Both the position numbers and the translations under genes were made by a program. Source: Thermoleophilaceae bacterium (GTDB taxonomy: Bacteria; Actinomycetota; Thermoleophilia; Solirubrobacterales; Thermoleophilaceae). Taken from it: 7,125 bases of DNA. The notes under the pieces were generated by a model, which saw nothing but the letters and a program-made list of their open reading frames with translations, ran no database searches and was not told the DNA's origin. Within the stretch, counting starts at the first letter, position 1; each line of letters begins with the position of its first letter. Of this stretch, positions 1 to 4,869 are shown one piece after another. The stretch lies in NCBI GenBank assembly GCA_013812065.1, contig JACCUC010000193.1, positions 1 to 7,125 of the forward strand. Direction: 5' to 3'.

Positions 1-223
1 CCACGGCGTCGAGCGGCGTGCGCCCGGCGAGCGCGACGATGCGCTCGGCGGCAGCCTCGGGGTCGCGCAGGCTCACCGTGAGGGACCAGTCGCCGAGCGC
101 GCTCGACATGGCCTGCCGACGGTCGGAGGCGACAACGACCCCGACTCCGAGGGCGCGGGCCGCGGCCAGGAAGTCGGGAGCTCTGTAGGTGCCCGAGGGC
201 AGTAGCAGGAGGACGCGGGCCAC
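1..223 (-). CDS. ATP-grasp domain protein, N-terminal part (runs off window)
   Basis: The first 74 residues of a minus-strand gene are visible and the rest lies beyond base 1. It begins MARVLLLLPSGTYRAPDFLA and continues through a VGVVVAS strand and a DDx-like segment (SDRRQAMSSALGD) to TPLDAV. This is the Rossmann-like pre-ATP-grasp fold at the front of biotin-carboxylase/carbamoyl-phosphate-synthase-like ATP-grasp ligases, which activate a carboxylate with ATP and join it to an amine or thiol. The ATP-grasp catalytic domain is outside the window, so the substrate cannot be inferred. GTG at 223 is chosen because the family-like MARVLLL begins there and a good promoter places the transcript start on it. 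The gene diverges from the nfu-type gene with only 35 bp between starts. The family call rests on recognition of the N-terminus only. Confidence 0.7.
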   Translation of the reverse strand, partial: MARVLLLLPSGTYRAPDFLAAARALGVGVVVASDRRQAMSSALGDWSLTVSLRDPEAAAERIVALAGRTPLDAV

Positions 224-257
224 ACCGCTATCGTAGGGGGCTCGCGACCGCTCGCAA
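221..257 (-). promoter_or_regulatory. Probable leaderless promoter of the ATP-grasp gene
   Basis: On the minus strand TTGCGA (252-257) and TACGAT (230-235) are separated by 16 bp, a fair sigma-70-type -35/-10 pair. The GTG start codon (223-221) lies seven bases past the -10 box, where transcription should begin, and there is no room for a Shine-Dalgarno sequence. Leaderless mRNAs of this form are common in Actinobacteria. The -35 box ends one base before the ATG of the divergent nfu-type gene. Confidence 0.55.
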
Positions 258-258
258 C

Positions 259-894
259 ATGACCATTGCCGGCTCGACATCCCTCCTCGCCGTCACCGAC
301 GAGGCGATTCAGAAGATCCTCGGCTTCCGGGAGCAGGCGCCCACGCCCGAGCGCCAGGCCATGTGGATCGAGATCACCGGGATCTCGGGCGGCGAGTGGA
401 CGTACAACCTCTCCCTGCGGCCGGCTGACGAGGCCGAACCGGACGACGCCGTGGAGACCCACGGGGAGCTGACGATCGTCGTCCCCGAGCCCGACGTCGA
501 GAAGCTCCGCGGTGTCACCGTCGAGTGGTCGGGCGATCCCTTCGCGGGCGGCCTGAGGCTGGCCGGCCTGGCGAGCCCGAGCCCCGCGGTGGGCGGCGGA
601 GCGCCGGCCGACCTGAGCGGCGACGTCGCCCAGCAGGTGCTGCAGGTGCTCGAGCAGCAGGTCAACCCGGCGATCGCCGCCCACGGGGGCCGCGCCGACC
701 TGGTCGCGGTGGAGGAGGGAGCCGCCTACCTGCGCCTGAGCGGCGGCTGCCAGGGCTGCGGTATGGCGACGGTGACGCTCGGACAGGGCATCGAGGTGCA
801 GATCAAGGAGAACGTCCCCGAGATCCACCAGGTGGTCGACGTGACCGACCACGCATCGGGCACGAACCCCTACTTCGAGTCGGCCAAGAAGTAG
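259..894 (+). CDS. NfuA/NifU-type iron-sulfur cluster carrier
   Basis: This 211-residue protein probably holds and delivers Fe-S clusters to cytosolic apo-enzymes. Residues about 10-105 form a HesB/IscA-like domain with no cysteine at all, the degenerate A-type domain of NfuA proteins. A short Ala/Pro/Gly linker (about 105-118) leads to a NifU C-terminal domain (about 123-195) with the cluster-binding pair CQGC at residues 164-167. The tail NPYFESAKK is typical of actinobacterial members. The length is close to E. coli NfuA (191 residues). The ATG at 259 fits the family N-terminus, but no clear Shine-Dalgarno precedes it; a GGGGG run lies 18 bases upstream. It is monocistronic: a divergent ATP-grasp gene lies on its left and a strong hairpin follows its stop. 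No other isc/suf gene is in view. The family is secure; the symbol is left empty because it could be named nfuA or nifU. Confidence 0.9.
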   Translation: MTIAGSTSLLAVTDEAIQKILGFREQAPTPERQAMWIEITGISGGEWTYNLSLRPADEAEPDDAVETHGELTIVVPEPDVEKLRGVTVEWSGDPFAGGLRLAGLASPSPAVGGGAPADLSGDVAQQVLQVLEQQVNPAIAAHGGRADLVAVEEGAAYLRLSGGCQGCGMATVTLGQGIEVQIKENVPEIHQVVDVTDHASGTNPYFESAKK

Positions 895-897
895 CTC

Positions 898-924
898 GGT
901 GCTCGCGCGCCGCGCGCGAGCACC
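898..924 (+). terminator. Perfect 12-bp hairpin after the nfu-type gene
   Basis: GGTGCTCGCGCG (898-909) and CGCGCGAGCACC (913-924) are exact reverse complements around a 3-base loop, beginning four bases after the TAG stop. No T-run follows, as is usual for terminators of high-GC actinobacteria. The right arm also reads as the start of the DNA methyltransferase remnant (...EHP), so the hairpin may have formed at the junction of that fragment. Confidence 0.7.
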
Positions 925-1033
925 CGACGATCAAGCCGTTCGAGCTCGTGAGCGCTGCCTGAGTAATTCGTCGCGCCGCGGCGACATCGTGCTCGACCCT
1001 TTCGGCGGCTCGGGCTCGACGCTCGTGGCCTGC
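915..1033 (+). pseudogene. Remnant of a DNA methyltransferase (C-terminal piece, frameshifted)
   Basis: Two adjacent plus-strand frames together give REHPTIKPFELVSA (frame starting at 915, stop TGA at 960-962) and LSNSSRRGDIVLDPFGGSGSTLVAC (frame from 959 to 1033). HPTxKP followed by RGDxVLDPFGGSGST is the C-terminal signature of beta-class N4-cytosine/N6-adenine DNA methyltransferases of the DNA-methylase N4/N6 family, where SAM motif I (DPFGGSG) lies near the C-terminus. A single-base deletion at about 959 accounts for the shift. Everything N-terminal, including the catalytic (D/N/S)PP(Y/W) motif, is missing, and similarity stops after LVAC, before the usual E-R-x-x-R-x-x-x-G-I-E segment. 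It is dead. It sits between the nfu terminator and the promoter region of the SAM methyltransferase gene. Confidence 0.75.
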
Positions 1034-1087
1034 GGGCTGGCATCTCCCATAGGTGCGCGACTTCCCACTGCCCGAGAGCACCGCTCA

Positions 1088-1103
1088 GCGACCGCGGGGT
1101 CGC
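1088..1103. repeat. Short perfect inverted repeat
   Basis: GCGACC (1088-1093) and GGTCGC (1098-1103) pair around a 4-base GCGG loop. It lies between the DNA methyltransferase remnant and the start region of the downstream gene. It may insulate that gene from upstream transcription, but there is no T-run and such a repeat can occur by chance in GC-rich DNA. Confidence 0.3.
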
Positions 1104-1148
1104 CCGCGCCGGCTTGTTTGACACACCTCCCTCCTCGCGTCGACACGC

Positions 1149-1175
1149 TAGTCTGTGCCTCCTACACCTTGTAGG
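1149..1175 (+). promoter_or_regulatory. BlaI-like operator and possible promoter before the SAM methyltransferase gene
   Basis: CCTACA (1161-1166), spacer CCT, and TGTAGG (1170-1175) form a perfect 15-bp palindrome ending 30 bases before the TTG start at 1206. TAGTCT (1149-1154) fits the TAnnnT -10 pattern and would place transcription start at about 1161, on the first base of the palindrome, an arrangement suited to repression. No good -35 is at the right spacing; TTGACA at 1118-1123 is 25 bp away. The TACA...TGTA core is that known for BlaI/MecI/CopY repressors, though with a 3-base rather than 2-base centre. A gene of that family lies at 5835-6236. Confidence 0.6.
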
Positions 1176-1205
1176 TAACAAACTTTCCCCGAGTCACCTC
1201 TGCCC

Positions 1206-1946
1206 TTGCCTACACTGACGAAGGACTGGGACCGCCACGTCGAGCACGCCGAGGAGATCGCCCGGGGACCCGGTTTTGCTGCCCTGCGCGACGAGATCCT
1301 CGAGCGCGCGGCGCCATTACCGGAAGAGCGCGTCCTCGACGTCGGCTCGGGCACGGGCCTGCTTACCCTCCCGCTCGCTGCGCTCGCCAAGGAGGTATGG
1401 GCCCTCGACATCTCGGCCGGCATGGGGAGCTATCTCGACGCCAAGGCGGCGAGCGCAGGGCTCAAGAACATCCGGACGGTCACTGCCTCGGCCACAAGCT
1501 TGCCCCTCGTCGACGAGTCTGTCGATCTTGTCGTATCGAACTACTGCCTTCATCACCTCCGGAACGACGACAAGCTCCGGGCGTTGTGGGAGGTCCGGCG
1601 AGTCCTCCGGCCGGGGGGCCGCCTCGTTTTCGGGGACATGATGTTCTCGATCGCGGTGGGTGACTCCCGGAGTCGCCGCGTACTCGCCGACAAGGTGCGG
1701 GCCATCTTGCGCCGAGGTCCGGCCGGGCTCATTCGGATCGCGAAGAACGCGGTTCGCCTTCTCATCGGCCGGTGGGAGCAGCCCGTGGCGCCGCACTGGT
1801 GGGAGCGGTCGCTCCGAGAGACAGGGTTCGTAGAGGTCTCGGTCCGCGCGCTTGTCCACGAGGGGGGCGTCGCGTCAGGTCGCCAGCCGCCCGTTGAGGA
1901 CCGGTCCGAGCTGACTCTCGGTACACCCTCCAGCCCAGCACGCTGA
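1206..1946 (+). CDS. Class I SAM-dependent methyltransferase (UbiE/Methyltransf_11 type)
   Basis: This 246-residue soluble enzyme should transfer a methyl group from S-adenosylmethionine; its substrate is unknown. SAM motif I is VLDVGSGTG (43-51). The acidic end of strand beta-2 is ALDIS (D68). The motif IV region is VDLVVSNYCLHHL (106-118), followed by LRALWEVRRVLRPGGRLVFGD (125-144). The C-terminal part has GRWEQP and WWERSLRETGFVEVSVRAL, ending in HEGGVASGRQP. TTG at 1206 is the only usual start between the in-frame TAA at 1176 and the conserved TKDWDRHVEHAEEIAR segment, although no Shine-Dalgarno is visible. The last 18 or so residues after GRQP look like read-through past an ancestral stop, because relatives as I recall them end near there. 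A BlaI-like palindrome lies just upstream. Two hydrolase genes follow on the same strand after 83 bp. Confidence 0.85.
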   Translation: MPTLTKDWDRHVEHAEEIARGPGFAALRDEILERAAPLPEERVLDVGSGTGLLTLPLAALAKEVWALDISAGMGSYLDAKAASAGLKNIRTVTASATSLPLVDESVDLVVSNYCLHHLRNDDKLRALWEVRRVLRPGGRLVFGDMMFSIAVGDSRSRRVLADKVRAILRRGPAGLIRIAKNAVRLLIGRWEQPVAPHWWERSLRETGFVEVSVRALVHEGGVASGRQPPVEDRSELTLGTPSSPAR

Positions 1947-2029
1947 GGCTCCTCGTAGAGGAAGAAGCTAAGACGCCCGTCCGCCGCAGGGCCTCCTCGA
2001 TCCGAAAGGCGGCGGAGGAGAGGACGCGC

Positions 2030-2899
2030 GTGCCAGATGGCCGCCGAGGAGCCGGAGGCCCTGGGCGGCCGATCCGTCGATACCGCTCTCGGGCCCGCGC
2101 TCGTCGCCAAAGCGGCGTGGTCATCTTCGCCGTTCTCCTGGTGGTGGTGGTCGTAGTCGGCGCGGGGCTCGCTCTGACGTTCGGCGACGGTAACCCGCCC
2201 GCCACTGGTTCGGGGAAGCTCGAGCGCCTCACCATCGGCCGGGGCGCCCGTGGGGCCACGATCGTCCGTCCGGCCGACACCGATCGACCCCTTCCGGGCG
2301 TCATCTTTCTCCACGGCTGGCGCCAGACCGAGACGAGCGACTATCGCGCCTGGATCGAGCACCTGGCCCGGCGCGGCAATGCCGTTGTCGTGCCCCGCTA
2401 CCAGGATTCGCTTCGGACTCCACCGGACCGGGTTCTTGAGAACGCCTTGGCCGGGATTCGGGCCGCCTTCGCGGAGTCGCCTGTCGAGCCCGAGTCGCTC
2501 GTGGTCGCCGGGCACTCCGCCGGCGGGCTGATGGCCGCCGACTATGCGGTGGCCGCGGCCTCGAGTCCGGCCCTCCCGGATGCCCGTGCGCTCTTCATCG
2601 TCTACCCGGGTGGCGTCATCCGCGGTTTCCCCCGGCCGGTCCCAGCACCCGATCCGAGCGCCTTGCCCACCGATACCCATCTCCTGGTGCTCGCGGGGGC
2701 GGAAGACCGCGTGGTTGGTGAGGCGCCGGCCGCCGAGCTCGTCGCCGGCGCGACCCAGATTCCCTCGGACCGGCGTCGCCTCGTGCATGTGACCGACCCG
2801 TCTGTCGATGACCACCGCGGCCCCGAGCGGAGGGGCCCGGCGGCGCGGGCCGCTTTCTGGTCTCGACTCGACCAGCTCATCGCAGCGTCCCGCGGCTGA
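2030..2899 (+). CDS. Membrane-anchored alpha/beta hydrolase, first tandem copy
   Basis: This 289-residue predicted serine hydrolase has a very basic N-terminus (residues 1-28), one hydrophobic segment (about 29-50, rich in valine) and an outside domain of about 240 residues. The positive-inside rule puts the catalytic domain outside the membrane. The oxyanion-region motif is FLHGW (93-97), the nucleophile elbow is GHSAGG (161-166, Ser163), the likely acid is Asp226 in GAEDRVVG, and the likely base is His262 in SVDDH. Other marks are HLARRGNAVVVPRYQD and ALAGIRAAFAE. The fold matches dienelactone-hydrolase/chlorophyllase-like alpha/beta hydrolases; the substrate is unknown, and an ester, lipid or cell-wall acyl group is possible. 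GTG at 2030 is supported by the purine-rich GGAGGAGAGG ending six bases before it. The gene is a clear paralogue of the next one. Confidence 0.82.
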   Translation: MPDGRRGAGGPGRPIRRYRSRARARRQSGVVIFAVLLVVVVVVGAGLALTFGDGNPPATGSGKLERLTIGRGARGATIVRPADTDRPLPGVIFLHGWRQTETSDYRAWIEHLARRGNAVVVPRYQDSLRTPPDRVLENALAGIRAAFAESPVEPESLVVAGHSAGGLMAADYAVAAASSPALPDARALFIVYPGGVIRGFPRPVPAPDPSALPTDTHLLVLAGAEDRVVGEAPAAELVAGATQIPSDRRRLVHVTDPSVDDHRGPERRGPAARAAFWSRLDQLIAASRG

Positions 2900-2998
2900 C
2901 GGTGGCACCACCTACACTGGCCAGGCTGCCGCGGGCACCGACGGGCTTTCGGGAACCGGGCTCAACTGGCGGCTGACTGCCGGATCATCCGACCCGCC
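2900..2998 (+). promoter_or_regulatory. Gap between the tandem hydrolase genes, possible -10 box
   Basis: TACACT (2913-2918) fits a -10 element and would start a transcript at about 2925 with a 75-base leader to the ATG at 2999, but no -35 is recognisable 16-18 bp upstream. GGTGG-CA-CCACC (2901-2912) is a small stem with too short a loop to call a terminator. The second hydrolase may have its own promoter or be read through from the first. Confidence 0.25.
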
Positions 2999-3898
2999 AT
3001 GCTGACCGACGATCTCCGCCTCGAGCGCCGTCGCCGCCAGGTGCAGGCACGCCGGCTTCGCCAGCGCGCGGCTCTAGGTGCAGGGCTGGCGCTAATCGCC
3101 GTCCTCGCGGGGGTAGTGGCGCTCGCCCCGAGCGGCGGCACGCCCGGAAAGCGGGGTGAGCAAGGGACGGAGCCACCAGCCGGCCAGCCTTCGCTCAACT
3201 CCACCGAGCGAGGCCCCCGGCGCCTCGAACGCCTCGTCGTGGGCCGGGGCGCCCGAGGCGCCCTCGTACTCCGACCCGAGGGCCGCCAGGGTAGTCAGCC
3301 CGGCGTCGTCCTCTTTCACGGCTGGCGCGAGGCCGTTCGAGAGTACGAACCCTGGGCGCGTCACCTCGCCCGCCGAGGGAACGTGGTGATCCTTCCGCGC
3401 TACCAGGACTTGCGCTCGCGGCCGGATCGCGTTCTGGGCAACGCCCTAGCCGGGATCCGCGCCGCCCTGGCCGAGGCTCCCATCGCTCCAGGCTCCCTGG
3501 TCACTGCAGGGCACTCCGCGGGCGGCGCTCTGGCCGCCGACTATGCGGCGACCACTGCGCGCGGAGGCGGGATTCCGCCGGCCGCGGGCATCTTTGCCGT
3601 CTATCCCGGCCGAGCGATCCTTGGCTTCCCAGGCGGCGTTCCGGCCGTGGACCCGGGTGGGGTCTCACCGGATACGGCCGTCCTCGTCCTTTCGAGCGCA
3701 AACGACCGAGTGGTAGGGCAGGCGCCGGCGCGCGAGCTGCTCGAGAGCTTCTCGACGGTGCCTCGATCGCGGCGGCGTCTCGTGCGGGTAACTGACTCCG
3801 AGTCGGTTGACCACTACGCGCCCGAGCGCACGGACCGCGACGCTCGTCGTGCCTTCTGGAAGCGGCTCGACAGCCTTATTGCCGCTTCTCGAGGATGA
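2999..3898 (+). CDS. Membrane-anchored alpha/beta hydrolase, second tandem copy
   Basis: This 299-residue paralogue of the preceding protein has the same plan: a basic cytoplasmic head (residues 1-24), a hydrophobic anchor (about 25-43), a Pro/Gly/Ser-rich tether (about 44-75) and an outside alpha/beta hydrolase domain. The catalytic landmarks align without gaps of note: LFHGW (105-109), GHSAGG (171-176, Ser173), SANDRVVG (Asp236) and SVDHYAPE (His272). Both end in FWxRLDxLIAASRG, and shared blocks such as GRGARGA, HLARRGN, PRYQD and RVLxNALAGIRAA show a true duplication. The heads and tethers differ much more than the catalytic domains. ATG at 2999 follows GACCCGCC with no clear Shine-Dalgarno. 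The gene ends ten bases before a minus-strand pseudogene frame, so transcription converges here without an obvious terminator. The substrate is unknown. Confidence 0.83.
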   Translation: MLTDDLRLERRRRQVQARRLRQRAALGAGLALIAVLAGVVALAPSGGTPGKRGEQGTEPPAGQPSLNSTERGPRRLERLVVGRGARGALVLRPEGRQGSQPGVVLFHGWREAVREYEPWARHLARRGNVVILPRYQDLRSRPDRVLGNALAGIRAALAEAPIAPGSLVTAGHSAGGALAADYAATTARGGGIPPAAGIFAVYPGRAILGFPGGVPAVDPGGVSPDTAVLVLSSANDRVVGQAPARELLESFSTVPRSRRRLVRVTDSESVDHYAPERTDRDARRAFWKRLDSLIAASRG

Positions 3899-4200
3899 GT
3901 TTTGGGACTACCTTGGCCGCAGGACAGAAGCGTGCGTAGTAGCCCACCGGTCCCCGAGGCGTCTCTCGAAGCTGAGCCCGGCTGAGGATGCCCGCCGGAG
4001 AAGGGCGCCGAAGGAAAGCCAGCCCGGCGTCCCGAAGGGCTCCGCCAGCACGACGCGACCCTCGGGCTTGAGCACGCGAAGAAGCTCCCGGAGCGCGCGG
4101 TCTCGCTCCACCCCTCGACCGAGCGCCGCTATGGCGCAGGCACCGTCGAAGGTGCCGTCTGCCCCATAACCACTGAAGAATGTCGCCCCATGACCATCGA
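3876..4200 (-). pseudogene. C-terminal half of a SAM methyltransferase, broken at both ends
   Basis: A minus-strand frame gives GADGTFDGACAIAALGRGVE, then DRALRELLRVLKPEGRVVLAEPFGTPGWLSFGALLRRA and GLSFERRLG. This is the motif IV to C-terminal half of a Methyltransf_11-type enzyme. The SAM-binding motif I half is absent. Upstream residues up to an ATG at 4237 are not like the family and run into an IS630-type transposase end. Near 3945-3955 the frame breaks: the present frame goes on to RWATTHASVLRPR and stops at 3910-3908, while the next frame reads GPVGYYARFCPAAKVVPKLI, much more like the family's normal GYxARF ending, and stops at 3878-3876 inside the hydrolase gene. A one-base indel explains this. 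It shares no close sequence with the intact methyltransferase at 1206-1946, so it is not a recent duplicate. Confidence 0.7.
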
Positions 4201-4233
4201 AACGTGTGTGGTCGATCCGGTTAGTTGTTGCCT

Positions 4234-4370
4234 TCATGCGGCGAGGACCTTGCCGGTGTAGGTCCAGGTGAACGGTTGAGCGGTGAGGTGTAGTGCTCGA
4301 GGAACGCGAGCATCCGGGCGGCGAGGTCTTCGGGGCTCGTGAACGCGCCGTGGCGCAGCAGGCGGCGGGC
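4234..4370 (-). mobile_element. IS630-type transposase remnant (C-terminal end, frameshifted)
   Basis: One minus-strand frame reads RRLLRHGAFTSPEDLAARMLAFLEHY (from about 4367 inward) and the adjacent frame continues LTAQPFTWTYTGKVLAA to a TGA at 4236-4234. Together they match the C-terminus of IS630-family transposases, whose ends read like FTSxEDLxAxxLAFIEHYNxTAKPFxWTYxGKxL. Restoring one base in TACACCTC (to TACAACCTC) rejoins the frames as HYNLTAQP. The DDE catalytic domain is missing. The stop overlaps an ATG (ATGA) that opens the methyltransferase fragment's frame. The element end may be near the CTAA at about 4220, since IS630 elements target TA, but no terminal inverted repeat could be confirmed. 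Confidence 0.72.
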
Positions 4371-4420
4371 GCACCTTTACCCTCGGCTCGGTTTCCCTGT
4401 CCCACGACGCGGCACCAGCG

Positions 4421-4678
4421 CTAGTGGCTTCCGCGCTCAAGACGCTTCAGTTCTGCCAGACCCTTGGGGTCTCTCAACGAGAACACGCGCCTGCCCGGTG
4501 TGGACCGGCTCTCGTCTAGCGCAACTTCGACCAGTCCCTCGGCTACGGCCGCCTGCAGTCGTCGGCGAGCCTGGACCTTTGAGACTCGCAGTGCCTCTGC
4601 CACATCGCGCTGCGTGAAGCCCCCTCCTGGCTTCGCGGCCAGGAAACGCAGAAGAGCCAGCCTCTCTACGTCGCCCAT
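4421..4678 (-). CDS. Small winged-helix DNA-binding protein
   Basis: This 85-residue protein is almost entirely one winged helix-turn-helix domain of ArsR/MarR/IclR-like type. Residues 5-16 (ERLALLRFLAAK) form the first helix. FTQRDVAEALRVSKVQARRRLQAAVAEGLVEV (21-52) holds helix 2, the turn and the recognition helix. The segment with GRRVFSL (62-68) is the wing, and LAELKRLERGSH ends the protein. There is no ligand domain and no cysteine, so metal sensing of the classic ArsR kind is unlikely. ATG at 4678 is the only usual start after the in-frame TAA near 4770; no good Shine-Dalgarno is seen. A BlaI-like palindrome lies 150 bp upstream, in the gap after the M56 gene. The stop is next to the IS630 remnant, so the 3' end could be altered by that insertion. 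The target is unknown. Confidence 0.7.
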   Translation of the reverse strand: MGDVERLALLRFLAAKPGGGFTQRDVAEALRVSKVQARRRLQAAVAEGLVEVALDESRSTPGRRVFSLRDPKGLAELKRLERGSH

Positions 4679-4827
4679 TACGAGTTGGACACCCGCACTC
4701 GAGCCGCGGCCCGGGGCATTGGACCCCTTCGGAGGCGAGCGTCGGGCGTCCTGTTCCTGACGAGCTTACGCGTGGCCAAGAGAGGTAGTGAAAGCTCGGG
4801 AGCACGGCGCCGGGGCGCGGAGCTATC

Positions 4828-4842
4828 CCTACAGTCTGTAGG
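4828..4842. promoter_or_regulatory. BlaI-like operator palindrome, second perfect copy
   Basis: CCTACA (4828-4833), spacer GTC, and TGTAGG (4837-4842) are identical in both half-sites to the palindrome at 1161-1175; only the spacer differs. It lies 28 bp past the stop of the M56 gene and 150 bp before the ATG of the winged-helix gene on the minus strand, so that gene is the likely target. On the plus strand the sequence contains TACAGT, a possible -10, but no gene follows in that direction. A short GC palindrome (4807-4818) lies between the operator and the winged-helix gene. Confidence 0.6.
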
Positions 4843-4869
4843 AGATACGTTAGCACAGTGCCCGGGCGC

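Noticed and set aside
73..852. Minus-strand 259-codon frame opposite the nfu-type gene
   Set aside because: The opposite strand encodes an unmistakable NifU domain with CQGC; the antisense product is Arg/His/Leu-rich without recognisable features.
1118..1154. TTGACA at 1118-1123 as -35 for TAGTCT at 1149-1154
   Set aside because: The 25-bp spacing is far outside the 16-19 bp range; TTGACA may be chance.
1553..2911. Long minus-strand open frame of 452 codons opposite the methyltransferase and first hydrolase
   Set aside because: It is antisense to two genes with clear motifs, is low-complexity Arg/Gly/Pro-rich, and matches no family; such frames are usual in GC-rich DNA.
2911..2925. CCTACACTGGCCAGG as a fourth operator copy
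   Set aside because: Only the left half-site is intact; the right half matches at three of six positions. CCTACACTGA at 1209-1218 likewise is only a half-site.
4715..4735. Plus-strand LDPFGG reading near 4720 as a second DNA methyltransferase motif
   Set aside because: It continues ERRAS rather than SGST, and no RGDxV or HPTxKP lies nearby; the similarity is limited to five residues.
4807..4818. GCGCC-GG-GGCGC palindrome as terminator of the blaI-M56 operon
   Set aside because: The loop is only two bases, the stem is five pairs, and it lies beyond the operator copy; chance is likely in this composition.
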